IMG/VR virus record: IMGVR_UViG_3300045977_000498
Location: 1-49,996 of that record
Strand: one strand, 5' to 3'
Origin: a virus
Length of the DNA stretch: 49,996 nt
Positions within the stretch are counted from its first letter, which is position 1, and the number at the start of each line of letters is the position of its first letter. The notes beneath the pieces are model-generated. The model was not told the DNA's origin, made no database searches, and saw only the letters and a program-made list of their open reading frames with translations. Both the position numbers and the translations under genes were made by a program. Positions 9,237-17,035 of the stretch are shown in pieces.

Positions 9237-9571
9237 TTGTGCGGTACGACTTCGTGTGCAAGCACGGACATGTCTTCGACGAAGTTCGCCAGTCTGGAGA
9301 CACGAAGGCCACACAGTGCAAGTGTGGATGCATGGCGTACTGGAAGCCGTCTTTCCAGGCGCAGCCGCAGTTCAAACCCTTTGACCATCCCGACCTGGAT
9401 CCCTCTGGTCCTGTCAGGATTGAGAGCCGAGAACAATATGCCAGAGAGTGCGAGCGTAGAGACCTCAACGGCCCCTACAACAGAACAAGCGAAGCCCCTA
9501 GACGCACTGCGCGTCAGGGAGAAAGTCGAGCGCTACGTAAGGCTCGATTGGAAGCCCGACGGAAGGCATGA
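9233..9571 (+). CDS. Zinc-ribbon protein (FmdB-like N-terminus)
   Basis: 112 residues; ATG overlaps the previous stop (ATGA). The N-terminus YDFVCKHGHVFDEV followed by QCKCGCMAYW resembles the FmdB-type zinc ribbon found in many small phage proteins. The C-terminal half is strongly basic (RRTARQGESRALRKARLEARRKA in part). Its last 134 bases also encode the first third of the next gene in another frame. Precise role unknown; nucleic-acid or protein binding is likely. Confidence 0.65.
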   Translation: MIVRYDFVCKHGHVFDEVRQSGDTKATQCKCGCMAYWKPSFQAQPQFKPFDHPDLDPSGPVRIESREQYARECERRDLNGPYNRTSEAPRRTARQGESRALRKARLEARRKA

Positions 9572-9722
9572 CATTCTTGTGGTGGGCATGACCAAGCCGA
9601 GCGAGCTTCGTGTCTTGTTGGAGTTCGGCCTTCGCCATATAAGGGCCTGTCTGTTCAGAGGGCGTCCGATCACCAGTCCACCTCAGGTGGCCTCGCAAAA
9701 GCGAGAGGGAGATGACACATGA
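9438..9722 (+). CDS. Overlapping small head-operon protein, unknown
   Basis: 94 residues from ATG 9438, out of frame with the zinc-ribbon gene, which it overlaps by 134 bases. The product reads like a folded protein (VERYVRLDWKPDGRHDILVV then GMTKPSELRVLLEFGLRHI) after an acidic N-terminus. Its stop overlaps the scaffold ATG (ATGA), supporting translation. The frame is open further upstream, but there it is only a shadow of the zinc-ribbon gene. No recognised family. Confidence 0.55.
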   Translation: MPESASVETSTAPTTEQAKPLDALRVREKVERYVRLDWKPDGRHDILVVGMTKPSELRVLLEFGLRHIRACLFRGRPITSPPQVASQKREGDDT

Positions 9723-10390
9723 GCATACCAGAAGAGCATCTCAAAGCACTTGGTGGGAACCTGCTGGGAGAGCCACCGAAGCCTCCTGCTCCAGAGCCAG
9801 AGCCCGAGCCAGAGCCCCAGCCGGACCCCAGGGACGCCATGATAGAGGAGCTCCGGCAGCAGAACCGCGAGCTCAGCAGGAAGATGGACCAGCAAGCAGG
9901 ACTGGTCGCCAAGATGGTGGACCAGACGTCAGAGCGCCCCGTTCAGAGGACCGAGGCCGCCGAGCCTGACTTCGAGAGCATGACTCCCGCTCAGCTCGCC
10001 CGCCACGTCATGGACTCTGTGAAAGAGGGGCACGATGCCATTCGACGTGACCTCGGCTTCGAAATCGTGAGGATGCGCCTGGAGGGCCAGCTCACGTCGC
10101 TCCATGAGAGCGACCCCGAGGGGTTCGAGAAGCACAGCGAGGACATCGTCCGCATCGTCAAGGAGAAGGGAGGAAAGGTCACGCCTGCAGAGGCTCTCGC
10201 CATTGCGAAGTCTCAGGCTGCACCTGTGGCGCCGAAGGAAGAGACGCCTCCTCCAGCACCGCGACGTGTCGCCAGCACGGGGACCGTACCGGGTCGCTCA
10301 ACCGCAAGACAGGCACCTGCTCCAGTGAAGACGAGCAGAGAGGCGGCGACTCGCGCGTACGAAAACATCTTCGGACGCAAAGCAAGATAG
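9719..10390 (+). CDS. Capsid scaffolding protein
   Basis: 223 residues, ATG overlapping the previous stop. It has the features of a scaffold: a Pro/Glu repeat (PEPEPEPEPQPDP, residues about 25-37), a coiled-coil stretch (IEELRQQNRELSRKMDQQ), charged helices, then a Pro/Ala-rich linker and a basic C-terminus (AYENIFGRKAR) that could bind the capsid protein. It lies directly before the major capsid gene, the usual place. It would guide procapsid assembly and be removed before DNA packaging. Confidence 0.78.
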   Translation: MSIPEEHLKALGGNLLGEPPKPPAPEPEPEPEPQPDPRDAMIEELRQQNRELSRKMDQQAGLVAKMVDQTSERPVQRTEAAEPDFESMTPAQLARHVMDSVKEGHDAIRRDLGFEIVRMRLEGQLTSLHESDPEGFEKHSEDIVRIVKEKGGKVTPAEALAIAKSQAAPVAPKEETPPPAPRRVASTGTVPGRSTARQAPAPVKTSREAATRAYENIFGRKAR

Positions 10391-10401
10391 GAGACTGACA
10401 C

Positions 10402-11367
10402 GTGGCAGCTCCAGCAACCATCACAGAACAGCTAGACTCGCTGTACTCCTCCACCTGGCAGGAGATGCAGGGGAGAGCCTGGGACCAGATCTACAGCGCC
10501 AGGCCCTTCTACTGGTGGCTGTACAGCAACGAGCGGATGGAGACGCAGAACGGCGGCCGCTTCATCGGCGTGCAGCTCAACTACGCCAAGCCGGGTACTG
10601 CGAAGTCCATCGGCCGTGCTGGCACGATCAACATCCAGCCTGTGGATCCCCTGACCACGGCTGTGTACAACTGGAAGTACGTCGCCAACAGCGTGCAGCG
10701 TCTGTTCGTCGACGATCAGCAGAACAGCTCGGAGTACGAGATCATCGACAGGGTGCAGAACGCGGTGGACAACTGCATCTTGGACCTGCAGGACACTCTG
10801 GCCCAGATGTGCTTCGGTGACGGGTCAGGGAACGGAGGCCTGGACATCGAGGGCCTCGACAAGCATATCACCACCACGCCGACAGTGGACAACGGCCTGG
10901 GCGGCATCAACAACGCCACTCACACCTGGTGGAGGAACATTCAGAACACCTCCCTGGGTGCCATGGACGTCTACCTGCTGGCGGACCTGCGGAAGCTGTT
11001 GCGCAGCGTGTCTGACGGCGTCGACTACCCCCGCCTGCTCCTCACCACGGCGGACATCTTCGAGGCCTACGAGGCGGAGGTGCTGGAGTTCTACCGCACC
11101 GACAACCGGAAGGCCACGGACATGGGCTTCGAGAACTTCACGTTCAAGGGCGTCACGATGTTCTGGGACGCGCTGTGTGGCGCCGGACGTGTGTACGCCA
11201 TCAATGACAAGTACATGAAGCTGAAGTACGACCCTCGCGTCATGTTCGCCATGACCGAGTGGAAGCAGATCCCGAACCAGCTGGACCGCGTAGCACAGGT
11301 TGTTCTGGCAGCGAATCTCGTGACCACCCAGCGCCGTCGGCAGGGTGTCACGACGGGCATCGCATAA
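10402..11367 (+). CDS. Major capsid protein (HK97-fold type)
   Basis: 321 residues from GTG 10402, with AGGAG at 10388-10392. The sequence resembles phage major capsid proteins: an amphipathic N-terminus, a beta-rich E-loop-like region (TINIQPVDPLTTAVYNWKYV), CFGDGSGNGGLDIEGLDKHI, then TTADIFEAYEAEVLEFYRTD and FKGVTMFWDALCGAGRVYAI near the C-terminus. There is no N-terminal scaffold domain, in keeping with the separate scaffold gene. A short weak hairpin follows the stop at 11367-11381. It would assemble into the icosahedral shell. Confidence 0.87.
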   Translation: MAAPATITEQLDSLYSSTWQEMQGRAWDQIYSARPFYWWLYSNERMETQNGGRFIGVQLNYAKPGTAKSIGRAGTINIQPVDPLTTAVYNWKYVANSVQRLFVDDQQNSSEYEIIDRVQNAVDNCILDLQDTLAQMCFGDGSGNGGLDIEGLDKHITTTPTVDNGLGGINNATHTWWRNIQNTSLGAMDVYLLADLRKLLRSVSDGVDYPRLLLTTADIFEAYEAEVLEFYRTDNRKATDMGFENFTFKGVTMFWDALCGAGRVYAINDKYMKLKYDPRVMFAMTEWKQIPNQLDRVAQVVLAANLVTTQRRRQGVTTGIA

Positions 11368-11403
11368 GAGCGAATAGCTCTCAACCCTGAGGGAGACCCA
11401 GGC

Positions 11404-12132
11404 ATGGGACGAGTCAAGTCTGTATGGGGCACAGCACTCACTGACGTCAACACGAAGGACCTCGAGGGGCTGGGTCAGATCCGTCTGGAGACCGACCCGA
11501 TCCTAGGGGAGCGGTGGTACCGGTGGATGAAGAACGCCTCTGGCGGCTCTTTGGCAGCCGACAGTGTAGCGGGCTTCGAGTCCATCAGCGAGTCTGCCAT
11601 CACGGCAGCCGCCAACACGGCCCTCAACCAGATCATCCGCGGCTCAGGCACGTGGACGCAGGGAGCCGTCGTCGGCTACTACGTTCGAGTGCTCGACGAT
11701 GCGGGTGGTGCGGGTGCAGCGCCAGAAGGCGAGTTCGCACGCATCATTGGCAACACCACGACGGTGCTGACGCTCGACCGCAACCTGACAGCGGCCGTGA
11801 CAACGTCAGACACGTTCGAGATCCACAGACCCTTCCACCTGGTGGCCTCCGCGGACGCCATGGTGAGTCAGGAGGTGGCTGGTGTGCTGATGGCCACCAT
11901 CGCCAACGGTGAGTATGGATGGGTGCAGTTCCGCGGGCTGCACACGAACGTCAACTGCGTGGCTGCCGGCACTGCCCTGGCAGCTGGCGCAGCAGTGAAG
12001 GCAGGTGCTGGGCTGGTAGTGGTGGCAGCGGACAACGCGGACAACGGTGAGATCATCGGTGCCAACGTGCTGGCCATTTCGTCAGACACAGTGCGCCGGA
12101 AGGCCTTCATCAACCTCAACCTGAGCATCTAG
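11404..12132 (+). CDS. Head protein, probable decoration or minor capsid protein
   Basis: 242 residues with GAGGGAGA before the ATG. Sequence is Ala/Gly/Thr-rich and beta-like, with GEYGWVQFRGLHTNVNCVAA and a C-terminus ending RRKAFINLNLSI. Position immediately after the capsid gene and composition suggest a capsid decoration or auxiliary head protein. No family signature is certain; a fibre-like head protein is also possible. Confidence 0.55.
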   Translation: MGRVKSVWGTALTDVNTKDLEGLGQIRLETDPILGERWYRWMKNASGGSLAADSVAGFESISESAITAAANTALNQIIRGSGTWTQGAVVGYYVRVLDDAGGAGAAPEGEFARIIGNTTTVLTLDRNLTAAVTTSDTFEIHRPFHLVASADAMVSQEVAGVLMATIANGEYGWVQFRGLHTNVNCVAAGTALAAGAAVKAGAGLVVVAADNADNGEIIGANVLAISSDTVRRKAFINLNLSI

Positions 12133-12142
12133 GGAGGCGCGT

Positions 12143-12244
12143 GTGAGCAAGAAGAACGAACACCTTTCCAAGACCGCTCCGAAGTCAGCCAAGACCATCG
12201 AGGGGAGTCCTCTGCCGATGAGCAAGACTCCTCCGAAGAAGTAG
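12143..12244 (+). CDS. 33-residue Lys-rich peptide
   Basis: GTG 12143 follows GGGAGG at 12131-12136 with proper spacing; the frame closes at TAG 12242-12244. The peptide is hydrophilic and Lys/Ser/Pro-rich (MSKKNEHLSKTAPKSAKT, ending MSKTPPKK). The next gene has its own GGAGG just after this stop. Coding status rests on the ribosome site and tight packing between two head genes; function unknown. Confidence 0.5.
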   Translation: MSKKNEHLSKTAPKSAKTIEGSPLPMSKTPPKK

Positions 12245-12256
12245 GAGGCAAGTGGC

Positions 12257-12571
12257 ATGGGTGCCACCACGATCGTCTACACCACGCCCATCCGTCGGAT
12301 CAGTCGGCATCTGGTCAGCAGGAGTGGGACGCTCACGTTCACCGGCACACACACCGCTGCGGGCGACGACTTCGCGCCTGTGGTGGGGAAGGAGATCCTC
12401 AGCATCAACATCGAGCCGAAGGCCGGCTTCATACACGAGTACAGTGCAGGGAAGGCGTTGTCCTACCACTCGGACTACGACGCCGTGGCTGATGGGGCTC
12501 TGATCGCTGTACCAGACTCAGGAACAGTGGCGACCGGCGCGGTCCGCTGGAGTGCCCTGGGAAAGAAGTGA
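12257..12571 (+). CDS. Small structural protein, unknown
   Basis: 104 residues, with TAGGAGG about ten bases before the ATG. Beta-rich, with RSGTLTFTGTHTAAGDD and INIEPKAGFIHEYSAG. It lies between head and adaptor genes, so a minor head or head-tail joining role is inferred from position only. Confidence 0.55.
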   Translation: MGATTIVYTTPIRRISRHLVSRSGTLTFTGTHTAAGDDFAPVVGKEILSINIEPKAGFIHEYSAGKALSYHSDYDAVADGALIAVPDSGTVATGAVRWSALGKK

Positions 12572-12573
12572 CT

Positions 12574-12636
12574 ATGGGGAAGCCGAAGAAGCCACCGCTG
12601 CCGTTCAAGCCCAAGCCCAAGAAGCCAGGGTACTAG
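12574..12636 (+). CDS. 20-residue Lys/Pro peptide
   Basis: ATG 12574 starts two bases after the previous stop; GAAAGAAG upstream may serve as ribosome site. The peptide is almost only Lys, Pro, Gly and Phe (MGKPKKPPLPFKPKPKK). One base separates its stop from the next GTG. It resembles the other Lys-rich short genes at 6722 and 12143. Weakly supported but consistent with the gapless operon. Confidence 0.4.
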   Translation: MGKPKKPPLPFKPKPKKPGY

Positions 12637-12637
12637 C

Positions 12638-13348
12638 GTGAACCTCGGCGACATCATACTGCTCGCTCGTAAGTTCTCCAATGACCGTCTTGCCAGTGGG
12701 CAGTTGATGTCGCAGGAGGACTTCCTCAGGATCATTCTGAACGAGAGCGTGGTGCCAGACTTTGTCGGACGCAAGGATTGGTTCTTCAAGGAGCAGCTTG
12801 TCACCACGCAGATCCTGACGGACACGTACGTGTTGCAGATGCCCAAGACCCTTCAGGATGTCGCCGTGCTTATCCTTCACACAGGAGAGCTTGGTACGAC
12901 GAAGAAACTGACGTTCAAAGACTACGGGGAGTTCCTCAGGCTCTTCCCCGACCCTCTGCTCATCACGAGGGGCTTCCCAGACTTCTACACCTACGTCAAC
13001 AAGCAGGTGTGGTTCGACAGGCCTGTGGACGAGGACTACAACATACGTATGCTCGGCCTTCTCAGGCCAGGTAAGTTGCTCGTCAACAGTGATGTGCCTG
13101 ATTGGCTTGACGAGGACAAGCACATGCTCCTGGTGTACGGCCTTGTTGGGTTTCTGTACCTGAGTGTCGAGGACACCAAGAACAGTCAGGTGTGGTTCAA
13201 CATCTACGAGCAGGGAGTGGAGACCTTTTGGAAGGAGAGTGAGAGCAGGAAGGATGGCGACAAGCGCCTTGGGAAGTTCGCTGAGAGTGCAGACATCCTT
13301 CTGAACGACCCCATCAACAACCCGTTCGTCAAGAGGTACAACTCGTGA
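12638..13348 (+). CDS. Head-tail adaptor (connector) protein
   Basis: 236 residues from GTG 12638. Largely helical, with an N-terminal helix pair (LGDIILLARKFSNDRLASGQ), a middle with VWFDRPVDEDYNIRMLGLLR and a C-terminal region resembling phage adaptor proteins that dock under the portal. Position between head proteins and tail hub fits. Its last four bases overlap the next GTG. Exact family not certain. Confidence 0.6.
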   Translation: MNLGDIILLARKFSNDRLASGQLMSQEDFLRIILNESVVPDFVGRKDWFFKEQLVTTQILTDTYVLQMPKTLQDVAVLILHTGELGTTKKLTFKDYGEFLRLFPDPLLITRGFPDFYTYVNKQVWFDRPVDEDYNIRMLGLLRPGKLLVNSDVPDWLDEDKHMLLVYGLVGFLYLSVEDTKNSQVWFNIYEQGVETFWKESESRKDGDKRLGKFAESADILLNDPINNPFVKRYNS

Positions 13349-13479
13349 GTGAGATCTGCGATGTCGAAATCGAGGAGAGTGTCCTTTCTCTGGCAGTCCA
13401 TCCAGTCCCTGCGTTCGTCCAGAATTGTCAGGTGGCTGTGGGCACTGATGCAGAAGATCCGCTCCTGATTGCAGCCTGA
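13345..13479 (+). CDS. 44-residue acidic protein
   Basis: GTG 13345 overlaps the adaptor stop (GTGA) and its TGA overlaps the next ATG (TGATG), so it sits seamlessly between two structural genes. The product starts MSEICDVEIEESVLSLAV and is acidic with two Cys. Function unknown; the double coupling is the main evidence for coding. Confidence 0.6.
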   Translation: MSEICDVEIEESVLSLAVHPVPAFVQNCQVAVGTDAEDPLLIAA

Positions 13480-14663
13480 TGCAGAAACGTCATGTAGTTG
13501 CGTTTGACCCTGTGACAGGCCAGGCGAGAGCCTCTGCGTCTGTCAAGGTGTTGCTGGCTGGCACCCTCACGCTCGCCGGGCTCTTTGCGGATGACGAGGT
13601 CACGCCTCTCAGCAATCCCCTGACTGCGGACCTGGCGGGGCGTACGGCTTTCAAGACTGTGGATGGTGACTACGACATCGAGGTGTCTGGAGCAGGCTTC
13701 ACCACCTACACCCTGACGGACGTGCAAGTGGCCGACAAGGACAGCTTCCAGCCTGTCACTGCTGTGGTGGGCGTGCATACGCATGAGAGCAACCCAGAGG
13801 GTGGGCAGCTCAATGCGTCGAACGTGTTCAGCAGTGGTACAGTACCTCCCGCACGGCTCGGCTCAGGCGCCTCCGCCACTACCTTCCTGGCTGGAGACAG
13901 CACGTTCAAGGAGGTCTCCTCCCCTCGCGGATATATTGCGGGCTACAAACTTGCGAACAATGTGGGGGATCCGAACAACGATGTGGACGTGGCGAGTGGT
14001 GCCTGCCGCTCAGATGACAACATGGAGGACATTCTGCTGGCGGGTACGCTTACCAAGCAATTGGATGCCGTGTGGTCTCAGGGCACAAACCTGGGAGGCC
14101 TGGACACAGGCGCGAAGGCCGCGGACACCTTCTACCACGTGTACGCCATCAAGAACCCCTCCACAGACGTGGTGGATGTCCTGCTGAGCACGTCCATGAC
14201 GCCCACCATGCCCTCAGGCTTCACGCTCAAGAGACGCCTGGGGTCCGTCAGGACAGATGGCAGCAGTAATCTGTTGGCTTTCTCCCAGGAGAGCGATGAG
14301 TTCCTTTGGGCCGCGCCCACCCTCGACGCCACGAATTTGACAGTCAACGCAACGGCTGCCCTGCAGGCTGTTAAGGTTCCCTCGGGTGTCAAGGTGTTTG
14401 CGATCCTGACGAGTGTCTGGCAGGGGAACGCGGCGGCCGGCCTTGGCATCATCTCGTCCCCTGACGTGAATGACGTGGCACCCTCCTTGACTGCCGCACC
14501 TCTTCTGACCCACAGGACTGTGGACGCCACGCCTGCTGGATGGTCCACACTACGGGTGCGGACGAACACCTCAGCACAAGTGCGCCTGAGAGGCGGCATA
14601 GCTACGCAACACCTCTGGCTCTGCACTCTTGGTTGGCTGGACTCTCGAGGGAGGGATGCCTGA
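13479..14663 (+). CDS. Tail or head fibre-like protein
   Basis: 394 residues, ATG overlapping the previous stop. The N-terminus (RHVVAFDPVTGQARASASVK, then YDIEVSGAGFTTYTLTDV) resembles an anchor domain. A fibre-type segment follows (HTHESNPEGGQLNASNV, TVPPARLGSGASATTFLAGD), then a beta-rich C-terminal region with GYIAGYKLANNVGDPNNDVD, a theme seen in several phage fibre-like proteins. Likely a virion surface appendage. GC content is that of the genome core, unlike the adhesin. Confidence 0.65.
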   Translation: MQKRHVVAFDPVTGQARASASVKVLLAGTLTLAGLFADDEVTPLSNPLTADLAGRTAFKTVDGDYDIEVSGAGFTTYTLTDVQVADKDSFQPVTAVVGVHTHESNPEGGQLNASNVFSSGTVPPARLGSGASATTFLAGDSTFKEVSSPRGYIAGYKLANNVGDPNNDVDVASGACRSDDNMEDILLAGTLTKQLDAVWSQGTNLGGLDTGAKAADTFYHVYAIKNPSTDVVDVLLSTSMTPTMPSGFTLKRRLGSVRTDGSSNLLAFSQESDEFLWAAPTLDATNLTVNATAALQAVKVPSGVKVFAILTSVWQGNAAAGLGIISSPDVNDVAPSLTAAPLLTHRTVDATPAGWSTLRVRTNTSAQVRLRGGIATQHLWLCTLGWLDSRGRDA

Positions 14664-15130
14664 TGCCACTTGACGCAAACTACTCAGGCTCCACTCAAGT
14701 TGCGAACCTCGGCACCAAGCTGGCTGGGAGCTTTGGAAGTGTGGCCGCTGGGTATGTCGTGTACCCTGTCACCTTCCTCGCGAGTGGCACGCTGACTGTG
14801 GGTGCCAACAAGGCTCACGAGTTCCCTGTGGTCTTCGACGCCGGCGCCCTTCCCACAATCGTGAGCGTGACCACGCGCGTGAAGACTGCACCCACAGGAC
14901 AGGCCTTGCTCGTGGATGTCAACAAGAACGGCACGACAATCTTCACCACGCAAGGGAACCGGCCGTCCATCGCTGCCGGCGCGAAGACCAGTGCCATCAT
15001 GGTCCCCGACGTCACTGTGCTGGCAAGCCTGGACATCCTGAGTGTGGATGTGGATCAGGTAGGCTCTGGTGTGGCTGGGGCGGACCTGTGTGTCGTCGTG
15101 CTTGTCAGGCAAAGGGCGGTGTTCCCCTAA
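14663..15130 (+). CDS. Small beta-rich structural protein
   Basis: 155 residues. ATG 14663 overlaps the previous stop (TGATG) with GAGGGAGGGA upstream. The product is Val/Thr/Ala-rich and beta-like (RPSIAAGAKTSAIMVPDV). Related in style to the neighbouring fibre-like protein; probably a virion surface or fibre component. It ends immediately before the tail-hub ATG. Confidence 0.6.
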   Translation: MPLDANYSGSTQVANLGTKLAGSFGSVAAGYVVYPVTFLASGTLTVGANKAHEFPVVFDAGALPTIVSVTTRVKTAPTGQALLVDVNKNGTTIFTTQGNRPSIAAGAKTSAIMVPDVTVLASLDILSVDVDQVGSGVAGADLCVVVLVRQRAVFP

Positions 15131-16729
15131 ATGCCACTCATACAGGGCAGGCAGGAGTGGTATGAGGATATCTGCCCCCTCACGGACGGCATTGTCACTC
15201 ACTTCCCAGCGGAGATCAGCCCGAAGGGCTCCACGCAAGACCTGGACTGGTTTTTTGAGACCAGGCGTGAACTGCGCAAGACTCCTGGGCGCCTGAGGCG
15301 TGCAAGCCTCCCTGGCGGCGGAGCTGTGCGCGGCATGCACTACCACTTCGCCAAGGCGAATGAGGATGACTTCCTCCTCATGCACACGACGGACAGAGTG
15401 TTCCGCACGACGGACCTAAACAACTTCACCCAGACGCTGACGGGCCTCTCAGGGCTGAAGCGCGATTTGATCTCGTATGCCTCTGTGACCATTCCCACGC
15501 ACAACCGCGTCCTGTGGACGGACGGCGTGGACGCTCCGAAGGACATGAACGCAGACACCTTCACTGTGGCAGACCTCATCCTCCCCATAAACGTGACGCA
15601 CGCCAAGATCGTGCGGTTTTTCAAGGTGCGCACCATCCTGATCGACGTCACGGAGAGTGGTGTGAGGGAAGGGCAGAGGGTGTGGTATGCTGCGCCAGCC
15701 AACAGTGGCACATACGACGACTGGAACAGTGCGAATGGAGCTGGCAACCTCGAGTACAGTGACGGGGGCGGACACGTAGTGCAGGCTGTAGAGTTCAACG
15801 ACGCTCTCGTGCTGTTCAAGGAGTTCCGCATAGGCGCCATGCAGCATACTGGCGACGAGCTCTTCCCCTTCCGCATGCAGGACTTCCCTGAGGTGCCTGG
15901 GACGCTGTTCCCGAACAGCCCCGTCGTCACACCACGCGGCGTGCTGTACTTGGCGTACGATGGTGTGCGCCTGTTCGACGGACAGCGTTCCATTCTCATC
16001 TCAGGACAGACTGGCTTTGACATCGCGGCAGTGGCAGCGGATGTGAGAGAGGCCGTTGTGGGTAGCTGGGACCTTCGTCTTCAGCGCTACCTGCTTGCCA
16101 TTCCTGGATCAGGCGCCTCTGACAACGATACGGTGTGGGCCTTTCACTTCGGCACCAATGAGGCGCAGCTCATCAGCCAAGGACAGCTGTACAAGCGCAG
16201 TCAGCCTGTCAGTGTGTGGGGGCAGTTCCTACGGAGGACACCTATGACCCTGGCAGACCTGCCTGTTGAGCTTCAGAGGGTGCCAGGCGAGCTTGGCGAT
16301 CCAGCTTTGTCCGGTGCCTTCCCCGTCATTGTGTCGGGAGACTATTCCGGCGGCGTCCATGAGCAAGAGCTCTTGACGGACGATGATGGCGAGGCCGTTC
16401 ACGCGCATGTGGAGTTCGGACCTTTCCCCAAGGACCCCATCATGGTGGCGCACATTGGAAAGGTGTTGACGGAAGTACGGTTCAGAGGCAAGCTTGCGTC
16501 GGGCAGCTCAATGAATGTCAAGGTCCGTCCCACACACAAGAGCACGTGGACAGCCTTGCCGACGCCTGTGGCCTTTCAAGGTGACCACTTCACCGTGAAG
16601 GTGGATGGCTCAGGTGTGGAGGGAGAGCAGTTCTTCATCCGCCTGGAAGACATGGGGCAGTACTCGTGGACACGCCTGCACAGCATGTGTCTCATGGGCA
16701 CGCATACGGGAAGGCCTTGGAAGCCATGA
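15131..16729 (+). CDS. Tail hub / nozzle-like protein (beta-propeller type)
   Basis: 532 residues, starting on the base after the previous stop. The middle (VVQAVEFNDALVLFKEFRIG, FPEVPGTLFPNSPVVTPRGV, LYLAYDGVRLFDGQRS) resembles podovirus tail hub or stabilisation proteins with propeller-like repeats (P22 gp10 / T7 gp12 type). The C-terminal part (FFIRLEDMGQYSWTRLHSMC) resembles the receptor-side domain of such proteins. It would close the portal channel and carry the fibres. Functional class is likely, exact homology less so. Confidence 0.7.
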   Translation: MPLIQGRQEWYEDICPLTDGIVTHFPAEISPKGSTQDLDWFFETRRELRKTPGRLRRASLPGGGAVRGMHYHFAKANEDDFLLMHTTDRVFRTTDLNNFTQTLTGLSGLKRDLISYASVTIPTHNRVLWTDGVDAPKDMNADTFTVADLILPINVTHAKIVRFFKVRTILIDVTESGVREGQRVWYAAPANSGTYDDWNSANGAGNLEYSDGGGHVVQAVEFNDALVLFKEFRIGAMQHTGDELFPFRMQDFPEVPGTLFPNSPVVTPRGVLYLAYDGVRLFDGQRSILISGQTGFDIAAVAADVREAVVGSWDLRLQRYLLAIPGSGASDNDTVWAFHFGTNEAQLISQGQLYKRSQPVSVWGQFLRRTPMTLADLPVELQRVPGELGDPALSGAFPVIVSGDYSGGVHEQELLTDDDGEAVHAHVEFGPFPKDPIMVAHIGKVLTEVRFRGKLASGSSMNVKVRPTHKSTWTALPTPVAFQGDHFTVKVDGSGVEGEQFFIRLEDMGQYSWTRLHSMCLMGTHTGRPWKP

Positions 16730-17034
16730 GTCACGCTCGCCTGGTGACCACTGTGCCTCATACTCTCAGTGACGCCTGGAGGAAGCTGATATCTGCCTTT
16801 GAGGCCTTGCACGCAGAGGGTGTGGTTGGCAAGCGTGTGACCTACACCTCGAACGCCACGCCGAACACACAGGACGATGTGCCGCACGGGCTGGGGAAGG
16901 CACCGTCCGGTTTCGTGGTCCTCTCACTGGACAAGGCAGCCACGGTCTACAAGAGTGCTGCCTTTGATGAGGTGAACTTGCACCTGAAGTGTGACGTGGC
17001 GACAGTCGCGGTCACACTCCTCGCGGTGGAGTGA
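16726..17034 (+). CDS. Small tail-associated protein
   Basis: 102 residues; ATG 16726 overlaps the hub stop (ATGA). Contains YTSNATPNTQDDVPHGLGKA and a beta-rich C-terminus (DVATVAVTLLAVE), a pattern common in short phage virion proteins that bind fibres or hubs. Function inferred from position. Confidence 0.55.
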   Translation: MSHARLVTTVPHTLSDAWRKLISAFEALHAEGVVGKRVTYTSNATPNTQDDVPHGLGKAPSGFVVLSLDKAATVYKSAAFDEVNLHLKCDVATVAVTLLAVE

Positions 17035-17035
17035 G

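Noticed and set aside
11367-11381. Terminator after the capsid gene
   Set aside because: Only a 5-bp stem (AGAGC/GCTCT) with no U run; the operon continues with a ribosome site.
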